From Rachicladosporium sp. CCFEE 5018 (lineage: Eukaryota; Ascomycota; Dothideomycetes; Cladosporiales; Cladosporiaceae): DNA of 64,000 nucleotides. The notes below the pieces were generated by a model. That model was not told where the DNA came from and ran no database searches. It saw nothing but the letters and a program-made list of their open reading frames with translations. The stretch covers positions 1,045,214-1,109,213 of the forward strand of contig KZ111148.1 of assembly GCA_002077045.2 (NCBI GenBank), read 5' to 3'. The position numbers and the translations under genes are program-made. Positions 10,542 to 19,923 of this stretch are shown piece by piece; positions within the stretch are counted from its first letter, which is position 1; the number at the start of each line of letters is the position of its first letter.

Positions 10542-12203
10542 ATGGCTTCAAAAGATGCTATACGCGTATTGAGGCTGTGGGCGCGTCCCATAGGAGGCTC
10601 GCTCCGGAACCTAGAGCGACGGCGTACAGTGTGTACAGCATGCATGCGCAAAGCAAGAGGTTCCTCACAAAGTCCAGCTGGGCTTTATAAACGTTTCGTT
10701 GGCGAAAGCAGGAGCCATGGACAGACAAGAGGAACGCGATCATACGCGACGATGGCGGAGTATCGCGCCAAGGAGTACCAGCGAGGTCCACTGGAAGAGT
10801 ACGACTTTCGAGTGAAGTCAGGACGACTGCGAGATGACGAACACCAGAGGAACCTCATACAAGCCTTGCAAGACCTACATGACGATCTAGAGAACTATAG
10901 GCCCATGCCAGTCCAGCATCCAACCATCGAGTCGCTACAGCCCAAGAAGACAGGCTTCTTCGGCTCCATATTCGGTGGGTCTTCCTCGAACAAGATACGA
11001 ATGGATCCTGCGCCGAACCTGCCAAAGGGGCTGTACATGTTCGGCGATGTTGGCAGCGGCAAGACGATGCTGATGGACCTCTTCTATGACACGCTCCCGG
11101 CGAATATCACCTCGAAGACCCGGATCCACTTCCACAACTTCATGCAAGACGTTCATAAGGACATTCACAAGATGACCATCGAGCACGGGAATGATATCGA
11201 TGCTATTCCATTCGTAGCCGCCAATATCGCATCTAAGGCATCGGTCCTTTGCTTCGACGAGTTCCAATGCACGGATGTTGCCGACGCCATGATCCTGCGT
11301 CGTCTCATCGAGTCCCTTATGGCGCACGGCACAGTCCTGGTCACTACTTCGAATCGTCACCCTTCAGAACTTTACAAGAACGGCATCCAGCGCGAGTCTT
11401 TCATCCCGTGCATCAAGCTCCTGCAAACGAGGCTTCGCGTCTTGAACTTGGACTCCACGACAGACTACCGCCGGATACCACGACCACCTTCTGGAGTGTA
11501 CCATCATCCTTTGGATGCCGCCGCAAATCGCCACGCAGAACACTGGTTCCGCTTTCTCGGCGACTTCGACCACGATCCACCCCACCATTCAGTCAAGAAG
11601 GTCTGGGGACGCGACGTCGAAGTCCCACGTGCAAGTGGCCAAGCGTGTCGCTTCACATTCGACGAGCTGCTTGGTCGAGCCACTGGGGCGGCAGATTACA
11701 TTGAGCTCACCCGGAATTATCATGCGTTCATCATCACTGATGTACCAGGAATGAACTATCGCAGTCGGGACTTGGCCCGCCGCTTCATCACCTTCATCGA
11801 CGCTGTGTATGAGTCGCGCGCTAAGCTGGTGCTGACGACTGCCGTTCCACTCTCTCAGCTCTTCATGACGCGTGATGAAGTCGACACCGCGCTTTCGGAA
11901 GCCGCTGACTCCGGTGTCCCGCATGCAAAGGCTGCAAAAGAGGATGGCGCGGATTTGGACTCAAGTATGCGGAGCTTGATGGACGATCTAGGCATGAGTA
12001 TGAACACGCTGAAGGGGACAAGTATCTTCAGCGGAGACGAGGAGACCTTTGCATTTGCGCGGGCGTTGAGTCGATTGAGTGAAATGGAGGGGCTAGAGTG
12101 GGTGGAGAGGGGCATGGGCTTGCAGAAGGATGGTGGGAGTGTTGAGAAGAAGGGATGGCAGAATGTCCGCAGTGCGCAGATGATGGACAGCTATGGAGGT
12201 TGA
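10542..12203 (+). CDS. afg1: AFG1/LACE1-family mitochondrial ATPase (copy 1)
   Basis: A single exon of 553 codons. AFG1-like ATPases act in mitochondria in turnover or assembly of respiratory-chain subunits. The Arg-rich, acid-poor N-terminus (residues about 8-50) fits a mitochondrial presequence. Walker A GDVGSGKT is at about 168-175 and Walker B SVLCFDEFQ at about 234-242, followed by DVADAMILRRL, a hallmark of the family. The second copy at 24263-25924 has the same length with only a few residue changes. It is transcribed divergently from the NLR gene. A later in-frame Met (MAEYRAKEYQ, residue 71) could be an alternative start, but it would remove the presequence. Confidence 0.93.
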   Translation: MASKDAIRVLRLWARPIGGSLRNLERRRTVCTACMRKARGSSQSPAGLYKRFVGESRSHGQTRGTRSYATMAEYRAKEYQRGPLEEYDFRVKSGRLRDDEHQRNLIQALQDLHDDLENYRPMPVQHPTIESLQPKKTGFFGSIFGGSSSNKIRMDPAPNLPKGLYMFGDVGSGKTMLMDLFYDTLPANITSKTRIHFHNFMQDVHKDIHKMTIEHGNDIDAIPFVAANIASKASVLCFDEFQCTDVADAMILRRLIESLMAHGTVLVTTSNRHPSELYKNGIQRESFIPCIKLLQTRLRVLNLDSTTDYRRIPRPPSGVYHHPLDAAANRHAEHWFRFLGDFDHDPPHHSVKKVWGRDVEVPRASGQACRFTFDELLGRATGAADYIELTRNYHAFIITDVPGMNYRSRDLARRFITFIDAVYESRAKLVLTTAVPLSQLFMTRDEVDTALSEAADSGVPHAKAAKEDGADLDSSMRSLMDDLGMSMNTLKGTSIFSGDEETFAFARALSRLSEMEGLEWVERGMGLQKDGGSVEKKGWQNVRSAQMMDSYGG

Positions 12204-12561
12204 GAGGATGTGCAGCGGTGGTCTCCTGGTGACTACCCAACTTTACTTCAATTGGGTGCTCCCGAAATGCGGCCGTTGACGCAATCGAGCGCAGCCCCTG
12301 AGCCAAAAGGCTAGAATTGGGCACAGTCTCGCGAGAGCTGGCACGATTGATCTCGTCAGCACGCTCCGGTGGCGGCGTGCTAAGCGTCGACCGAGAGACA
12401 TTGGGATACGCTTCTATTGCCAACACTCGCCATCTCATCTTGTTCTCGCGAACGGTGACGGTGCGACAATGCATCGGTAGCCTGCGCGTTGGGTCCGATC
12501 AGCAAAACACGAGGCCATGGAGAAAATCTGCTCTACGATGGCCGGCCATTGCTCCTTAGCA
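12204..12561. other. Intergenic region between convergent genes
   Basis: These 358 bp lie between the 3' ends of AFG1 and the U-box gene. Small frames exist but are not conserved in the counterpart at 25925-26276, so I see only UTR and spacer sequence. Confidence 0.5.
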
Positions 12562-13554
12562 CTACCAGTCTAAGATCCACTCGCTTGCGCCGCCTTCCCA
12601 GAACTCATCGCATGCTGCCTTCAGTCCAAAATTGGGTCTCAAGTCATTTATTGTCAACGGATCGCGGGTCAGAGGATCTGTTGGACTTCGCTTGAGGTGC
12701 TCATAGATCGTCGCTCGCTCGTACGAGTGGCCCATCTTGGTGATCACGGGATCGTGCATGGGCTCAAACGTGATCTGGACACTGTCAGAGTAGTCTAGCG
12801 TGCTCCGGAAGATCAGGAGCTCAAGCTACCATGTCAACGAGATGATCCGGCACCTCCCTCGGCTTGTGATGCGTCGGATCAGCCAACTCAAACACCTTCC
12901 TGAGCTCTGCCCGTTTGCCATCGTACGTCGCGAAAATCTCCTCGCTCTGCTCCTTCGCCTCAACGTTCCCCAGTCTCATGGCGTCGAGTGACCTCGTGAC
13001 ATGATCGAGCTCGACTTTCTTGGCCCGTTCGAGTGTCTCTTCGAGCTCGGCTCTTAGGTCGCCTTGTCGTCGTAGTCGTTCACGATCCCGAACGGCGAAC
13101 TTGGCTTTCTTACATTTCAGCACGAATGCCGAGAAAGTTTCTAGATCCTTTGGGGAGGTCCTAGTCGATGGAGCTGGGGAGCGGACTTGATCATAAGCCG
13201 TCAGGGCTGACGAGAGGGCTTCATGTGGATGATTGAGAGCGAGTTGGGCCTGAGCTAGAAAGTAGAAAGCCTTGTGATTCTGACCCGATGCAGTCAGATC
13301 GATACTTTTCAAGCAGTCGTTGACAGCAGCATCCCACTTCTGCAACTTCAATCTAGCATTCGCCCGATTCGTAAAGATAAGCGGATTCCGTGAGTACTTC
13401 TGTATCGCTTGTGTATAGAGCTCTGGTAGGATGTCAGACGCGATGTGTCGTGTGCTTTCGCACCAACTTCGACTGTACCCTCGGCGTCCAGATACTCGCC
13501 GTTGCGGAACGCTGCGTTACCCTTATCCTTCAGCGCATCGGCTATATGCGCCAT
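12562..13554 (-). CDS. CHIP (STUB1)-like TPR/U-box E3 ubiquitin ligase (copy 1)
   Basis: Three exons, complement(join(12562..12774,12830..13422,13479..13554)), encode 293 residues, close to animal CHIP (about 300). The introns are 55 and 56 bp. The N-terminus is a TPR array starting MAHIADALKDKGNAAFRNGE and continuing after splicing into ELYTQAIQKYSRNPLIFTNR. A charged helical hairpin follows, and then a U-box (ITFEPMHDPVITKMGHSYER, ending with DPLTRDPL and NDLRPNFGLK). CHIP binds Hsp70/Hsp90 C-termini through its TPRs and ubiquitinates clients through the U-box. The second copy at 26277-27270 has identical exon lengths, which supports this structure. The separate ORFs seen in each exon are parts of this one gene. 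Confidence 0.88.
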
Positions 13555-14493
13555 CGATGATAATAGTCGATCAACGTGTTGACTCGCTATCGATGCTGAT
13601 AATTGCAATACGATGAACCGCTATGCCCAAAGTGAGGCTTCGCCTTGTTCTGGTGGAGGCAGTGCAGCGCCTTGAAAGCTCAGGTAAGCCTTGGATCTTC
13701 TCGAAGCGTCCACGTTGCGCCGATCGACAGCAGCGAATGCGTACAGAAAGCATGCACGAGTACGTAGTCAAGAATCCTGAGATCACGCTCGAAAAGACAA
13801 CGATGTAATTTGATACATCCGCCCGGAGTTGCGTGCTTGTTAGAAAGGCGGCGAGCATTCCAGTCTGCCTTCTACAGTTGACAGTTGAGCAGAGAGCATC
13901 ACGCACGCCACTGCGGAAGGGACTGCCTTAATGCGACACACTTTGTGCCCACGATCATACGGAATGAGCGTGAGATCTCCCGGTTACCGCTTGTCGTACA
14001 CAGGAGTTAAAACCCCGCGCCTTCAGAGCGTGGACATGTTATGGGCATCATCGATCATCAAGGCCTCGCGATCTAATGCGTCGGTCTGACTCAGTATGTG
14101 CAAGGTAGGGTTGATGGTAACGCACGACACATCATAACCAAATTGCTCGTGTTGCTCAAGTCTTCGAGTGTATCATAATCCATCTGTCTACATGCTGGTC
14201 CATACCAACTCCGACGCAATGAAAGATGTGAGGGTATCAATAATGCCTGCCGCCCCTGTCCTGTCAGTCCCCCTTCCCTGCCAAAGCGCTAAATCCTAGC
14301 TGTGACCGGGGCTTTTTATATGTGCGGGTCCACCGGGCCGCGGGTCATCTACAACCAAAGGCGGCGCGAGGAGGCTCCTCCTTGTGATTATACTCCAAAC
14401 CATAAGAAATCCCCAAAATGATGACCGAAATTACCGAAAGCAAGTAGAGACTGGTGGCTGATGTGCTGTCGAAGTGCGAAGTTTGCTGTTGAC
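13555..14493. other. Intergenic region upstream of the U-box gene
   Basis: These 939 bp hold the promoter of the U-box gene and the 3' region of the C2H2 gene, both on the minus strand. A TATA-like stretch (gctttttatatgtgcgg) lies near 14310. Frames found here are shifted by indels in the counterpart at 27271-28215, so none is supported as coding. Confidence 0.5.
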
Positions 14494-16099
14494 CTACTGC
14501 TTCTGCAGAGAAGGAGTTTGGGAGTAGTCCTGCATACTTCCGGTATTGCTGAAGTAGCCGGGGTCAGTCCTCGGCGCGATACTGCGAAATGTCTGTGGAG
14601 TGCATGGCGTCGAAGTCGGGTCAAGCATTGAATTGGTGAAGACATGAGATGATTGCGAGACGATCGAGCCGGGACTTGTACCGAGAGACGAGAGCAATGA
14701 TCCAGTATGGCTGGCATGCAAGCGATTCCAATGATATGCCGGCGTTGTGGCTAGCTGCTGGCGATAACCTACAGGGTGATCATCCGATATCGACCTCTGC
14801 ATTGCATGCGCAGATGATATGTTAGCCTGCGGTGTCGAGAGTGGCGCTGTAAATGCTGGACCTGCACCCCCTGCCAACGAGTCTGCATCAGAATGGGTCT
14901 TTGAACGCTTACTCGGCTGACCGTTGCACGTCTTCTCGTGTCTGACCCGGTTCTCGAAGCGAGGGAAGAAGTCGCAACCACAGCCTCTCCTGCAGTGATA
15001 CTCTGGGTTGGAGTGGGTGAGAAGATGGCGGTCAACGCTCCTTTTGTCCGAGAAGCATGCAACATCGCAAGAATTGGGATCGCGCTCCTGACGAGGACAG
15101 TAGAACACGTGCGACTTCGCATGATGTCGAAGCTCTGCCACAGTGTCGAAGACTGCTTCACAGTCTAACTCCCCACATTTGTGTGCGATCTGTCCGAGCT
15201 GGGGCTCTGAGTTCTGCAAGGGGTAGTCCGCGGAGGGGATGCCGATCTCAATGGTCTTTTCAGGGAATACGTCTGGGTCAGACAGCGATAGCGGCGGGGC
15301 CGGAAACCTAGGCGTTATCGAAGATTGCGCATATGGCACTGCGCCTGATGTCTCCCAATACAGGTCGGACTGTGTTGGGGTACTACTTCGCGACTCCTTT
15401 CTCAGGTTGACACCCTTCTTTCGCTTGCGCTGCTTGACGCTCGCGGGTGCAAGCTGAGTATGGGTGTTCTTCGATTGCTTGCTATCGGTAACGATCGAGG
15501 AGAGAGGACAGGTGCCGATGCGTGGCTGGTATTCTGTGCCAGATGTGTGCCCAGCCTGCAGCTGCGGGACGTGAGCCTCATGCGTTATTACTTGGTCTGT
15601 ATACTGGGCGTGGCTCTTTCGCTCGGCTGATAGAAGGCCAATGTCACGGAAAGGCTCCTCGATCCCACGGTCCCCCAATTGAGCTCCGGAGAAGTTGTAC
15701 GAAGTGGTGTCACCGGTGTACGCGTTCCTCAGTGGAGGAATCGAAGTTTCGGGCACAGCATGATGTGCCTGCTGATTCGGGAACTGGTAATAGGTACCAT
15801 GGTTTACGAGCGGGTCAATGTTGTTGCTAGTGAAGCGAGACTCCTCGCCTGAGTACACCCTCGCATGCTGCAGTTCCCGTGGAGCGGACTAAAGATTTGT
15901 TAATAAGTGTACGAATTCTTGGCGCCGAGAGCGTTCATACATAGCCATATGCGAAGCCCCATGGATCGAAGGCAATCACATTGTTCTCAACGAAGTTGGA
16001 CCCAATCAACCCCCCAATCTCCTCAAATGAAGAAATTTGCGGGAAATATCGATCCCTCCACAGTTCCGTAGCTTCGTCAAGGTCGCCCGCAGTGTCCAT
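14494..16099 (-). CDS. C2H2-type zinc-finger protein (copy 1)
   Basis: Two exons, complement(join(14494..15888,15941..16099)), encode 517 residues. The 52-bp intron (donor GTATGA, acceptor TTTAG) joins MDTAGDLDEATELWRDRYFP... to SAPRELQHAR. Residues about 290-375 hold Cys/His clusters: CGELDCEAVF with following HHAKSH, then CPRQ...CDVACF with RHLLTH, and a CRRGCGCDFF...RHEKTC segment. A basic stretch KQRKRKKG near 206 may be a nuclear localisation signal. The rest is Ser/Thr/Pro-rich and probably disordered. A regulator of transcription is likely but unproven. The copy at 28216-29812 has the same exon layout but many residue differences outside the fingers. The ATG at 16099 was chosen because a 1-bp indel just upstream breaks the longer frame in the other copy. 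Confidence 0.75.
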
Positions 16100-17810
16100 A
16101 GGCCCTCGATCACAAGCGATTCGCCAACGGGCGGTTGCAGGTGCCGTCAAAGGCTACAGGTCATCGAAGGTACCGATTGGGCGGGGTTCGACCTGGCCCC
16201 GCCTAGTGGTCCTTGTTCGCGATGACTTCTGCTAGTCGACGGCTTGAGGCTTTGAAGGAAGAATGAGGCTATGTGTGTAAAGAGTAAAAAGTGTCGCAAG
16301 ACTGTCAAGGCGGGGGGAAGGCAACGAGAAAAGTTTGCGATAACTGCGTGGTTCTGGCGTTCCTCGTCGAGATGTTTGACGGCCGCCAGGGCCTCAAGTA
16401 CCCATGGCCGTGACGTGATTGGCCCAGGGGCTGTGCTGTCCAGAGCGGCCAGCAGCCTGACGCATTGGCGCCGTTCTGCTCGGCAGCGCACGGCATCGTC
16501 GTTGCTGACCCACAAGGATGCATCTTCGAGATGAAGGCCGTAGAAGGGAGCTGCGATTGTACAGCCGGCAAAGCGCCTTCTTATGCCCCCTTCTGTGTCT
16601 CGCTTCTCTGACGTACACTGCATCACATCACATTGAAGACCCGCAGATTAGCCTGCAGCCACAACCGCGTGGGGCCCATGGCTGGTCTGACTTGCGTCGT
16701 GCGCAGATCGGGGAGTGGTGCATCCTCGCGGCAACTTTGGCACTACAATGAACAGATTGCAGACTCCAGGCGTACGGACTACAGCCCTCCTGCTAGGCTA
16801 CAAATTCATGCTCACTGTTTGCGTATCCAGAGGTCCTTCGATACTTCGGCCGATCGTCTTACAAGCCGCCAACTCGTCACCATCACGCGCTCGATCCGTG
16901 AAGTCGCTGGCCAGGCTTGCGGATAAACGAGCGAATCATGCATTAGAGACGGGGACCCAGATATCTTATCGACTCCTTCGATTCAGTGCAAGTATTTGTC
17001 CTGCTGATCCAGCGTAGCAAGGCGGCATGAGCTCTCTTACTTTGCACCGTGAGTGCTCGCGCCCAGCAGTGTGTCTGGTAGGAAGCGCGAGATGACCCGT
17101 CAGGTCTTCTTGTGTTAGTGTGTTCTCTTGTCAAATCGTGATCGGGCGATGACTTTTGCGCGCTAGGGTGGAATGCGCATTGATTAGGGCCTCATGTTCG
17201 TTCCAGGAGCGACATCGCGGTCTTGCGCATCGTACAGTATCTCGTCTGAAATAGCAGAAGGTCACGACTCCTCTGGCATACATGCCATCTGTGTCAAAGA
17301 GTGAGGTCGCACAAGCTTCTCGACAAAACTGATTTGCAGGGATCCGGCTGAGTCTATTCAAAACCACGGCCAAGGCACTGGGCTCACAGAGTGTTTCGAC
17401 AGGAGCCAAACATTGCCAAAGATACGACAGGCCCGAGCCATGCGCGCGAGTGACAGGAACAGCGGACCATGCGACTGGCCCTCGACGTAGACACTGCTAG
17501 GATATATCACCCTTCGACTACTAATAGGTGCTAGACCTGCCCTAGAGAGTCCTCCCAAACACGGGTCTTAACTCTCGGCCATGGCGCAGTCCTCTTTGCA
17601 TAATCGCGGTGTCGCATATAATCACATCCTCCTTTATACAGATGCACTGAGCGGTCCACTCCTTCTGTCACTCGCGTGCCACGTAGCATGAGGGAAATCT
17701 ATTGAATCAATGCTCTACCACGGTGTTGACAATCTGCTGAGTCGCGAGAACTCCACAGCTCGTTGCGAGAGACTAGGTACCGCTAAGGTATGTCTGATTG
17801 CTGCAAATCA
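16100..17810. other. Long non-coding stretch (copy 1)
   Basis: About 1.7 kb without a supportable gene. A minus-strand frame at 16147-16626 looks protein-like, but its counterpart differs at many replacement sites. The frames at 16943-17409 are joined into one in the other copy by a single-base indel. Both patterns argue against coding. Confidence 0.5.
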
Positions 17811-18133
17811 TCATGCTGCCTGCGCCAAACCTTCCCTGTAGTAATTCGCGCGCACTGACCCCTGCAGTCCACTCTGCTTGACATAAGCAGCCAGATCAAA
17901 GTTCTTCCTACCACCTGGCGCGTAGTTGAGACTGGGAGGAGGCACGTAGTTCTTCGGCTGGCGGTACGCAAGGAAGGTGTATCGGTGCGGTGCCACTGAC
18001 AGCGGCGTGGGCGACATTTAAGGCGCTAGCGTCTTGCGCTGCTGTTTCGATCAACCAGTGTCCCCGCAGGTATAGACGCCGCAGATACAGTCGCCGTAGC
18101 GGCCAGCAGTTTAAGAAGCTGCATCGTCACCAT
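17811..18133 (-). pseudogene. Internally deleted secreted PEBP-like gene remnant (copy 1)
   Basis: The minus strand first encodes a short secretion-signal-like peptide (MQLLKLLAATATVSAASIPA) that runs into a TAG. Overlapping just after it is a 68-residue frame carrying the C-terminal part of a phosphatidylethanolamine-binding protein: PHRYTFLAYRQPKNYVPPPS, then LNYAPGGRKNFDLAAYVKQS and RANYYREG. The central part of the PEBP fold, about 100 residues that normally lie between signal peptide and this segment, is absent. No intron joins the two frames convincingly. Both copies share this state, so the loss predates their divergence. It could still express a small secreted fragment. Confidence 0.6.
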
Positions 18134-18964
18134 TGTGCTGCTCAAAAGAGAGGTAAGATGTCGGAGGAACGCATAGATGGTGGGTGGTGCAGAATTTGTG
18201 GGAAACTCTATACTACTCATTCTCCATCTCCCATCGAGCGATTAACGGGCTCGAGGTGGTAGATCGTTGGATGACCGAGGCGAATGACCAGGTGGTAAAC
18301 TTGCACGGCGAAGATCGATTTCCAGACTCGTTCGCTTGTACGCATACCGAAAGGGCATCTCAAGATGCTATGCAGTAGCTCAACGACCGAGTGTCACCAC
18401 GACCAAGTGTCACCAAGTATTGAGTACACCGGGCGGGGCGAAGTCAATTGTCTGGCGACTCAACTTGTAGAACATGATGACGAAGCGTCTCTCATGTAAG
18501 CCACTCCCGCCCGTCGGTCGAAACGCGTCCTCGAGAGGGAAGGGTCAGCGATCAAGACGAGCGTCATATCCATTGACTGAGCGCGGAAGGGATGGAGACC
18601 AGGGCCAGGAGCAGGTGACTCTTTGGGAGGCCTCTCCGACATTGTCTTACGACGGATCTGGAGTGACCACAGCAGCCCAGATAAGGACAACTCTATGCCC
18701 CACAGCCCGTCGTTAATATCGATAATCATTGATGTGAAGTGACTGCGTGAGGAAGAGGAGAATCTGAGAGTCTGGAAAGCAATGCAACTTTATGTTATGG
18801 AGGGCGGAACTTTCCGCACCGAGCTTCACCTTTAGGCATTCGCAATACCTGTCGCGGCGCAACTCCCACCGGGACCGCATCTTGAACCCCAGCGCGGTAA
18901 ACACTACGTAGTCAACACCGCCCTATCATCCCCAACCAGCCATCAAATCCAAAATACCACAACC
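18134..18964. other. Intergenic region upstream of YIP4 (copy 1)
   Basis: These 831 bp contain the YIP4 promoter and the region upstream of the PEBP remnant. No frame is conserved between the two copies beyond local similarity. Confidence 0.45.
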
Positions 18965-19823
18965 ATGGCGGCCATCCTCCCCACCGGCCCCTCCTCAACC
19001 TCCTCCTCAGCAAACCCCTACGCCCACTACGACACCCCCTCAGTCTCCGACATAGACGACCTAATAGACCCCGACGACGACACTCTCCAAGATCTGGATC
19101 CCCTTCCAACCTCCGATCGCGCCCCGCTAGTAGGCAACATCACAAACCCTCAAGCCCGCTCGAATGCTCGTGCCGCGAGTTCATCCCAAAGTTATCTGAA
19201 CTCCGCGATCCCTGGCGAAGACCGCCGCGCCCCGCTAGATACGCTGGATGAGAGTGTGTGGGCTACGTTACGGAGGGATTTGTTGGCGGTATGGGAGAAG
19301 ATGCGGCAGGTGCTGTGGCCGAAGTATTTGTTGGGGGGCAGTATGGAGGGAAAGGTTGTGCCTAGGGGGTTGGAGGACATTAGGGGGATTGTGGGGAGGG
19401 GGTTGGATGCTGATGGGTTGTTGCAGAGTGGAGGGATGAGTGAGGGGTTGCGGGATTGGGATTTGTGGTATGTTGATACTCTGCTTGACGCAGCGAGGGT
19501 GATGCTGACTTCTATGGCCAGGGGACCGCTGTTGTTCTGCTTACTGCTGAGCTTCTTCCTATCGATGAATGCGAGGGACGATCAAAGAAGTACGGTCTTC
19601 TCCGGGGTGTTCGCGCTGGTCTGGATTGCGGAGGCTGTGGTGACATTGCAGATCAAGCTCCTCGGAGGCAATATGTACGTTGACCCATTTCCGAGCTCTT
19701 TCCTTGGCTACGATCACTGACAGTCCTACAGTGCCTTCTTCCAATCCGTCTGCATAATCGGCTACACCCTCTTCCCCCTGGTGATCGCCTCCTTGCTCTC
19801 CGCAGTACACGTCCCGTTCATCG
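18965..19823 (+). CDS. yip4: Yip4/YIPF6-family Golgi membrane protein (copy 1, cut by gap)
   Basis: Exons 18965..19467, 19522..19674 and 19732..19823; the third exon runs into the 100-N gap. The introns are 54 and 57 bp. Yip1-family proteins are multi-pass Golgi proteins that interact with Rab GTPases. Family marks are LDESVWATLRRDLLAVWEKM, the spliced RDWDLWGPLLFC, and KLLGGN-IAFFQSVCIIGY. Three of the expected hydrophobic segments are present before the gap. The complete counterpart is at 32665-33686. Exon 1 of the two copies differs at many synonymous sites. Confidence 0.88.
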
Positions 19824-19923
19824 NNNNNNNNNNNNNNNNNNNNNNNNNNNNNNNNNNNNNNNNNNNNNNNNNNNNNNNNNNNNNNNNNNNNNNNNNNNNN
19901 NNNNNNNNNNNNNNNNNNNNNNN
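19824..19923. other. Assembly gap of exactly 100 N
   Basis: A run of 100 N, the conventional length for a gap of unknown size. Sequence to its left (ending in YIP4) reappears up to 33528. Sequence to its right (starting in the NLR gene) first appears at 6228. Confidence 0.99.

Larger units (their letters stand above)
6228..19823. repeat. Duplicated segment A, copy 1
   Basis: Matches 19924-33528 collinearly over 13.6 kb (NLR to YIP4), with small indels and alternating low and high divergence. The right edge is the N gap and the left edge equals the first base after the gap. Confidence 0.95.

Noticed and set aside
16147..16626. A 159-codon minus-strand frame that looks protein-like
   Set aside because: Its counterpart at 29859-30227 carries many replacement changes and a different upstream frame; no codon-level constraint is visible.
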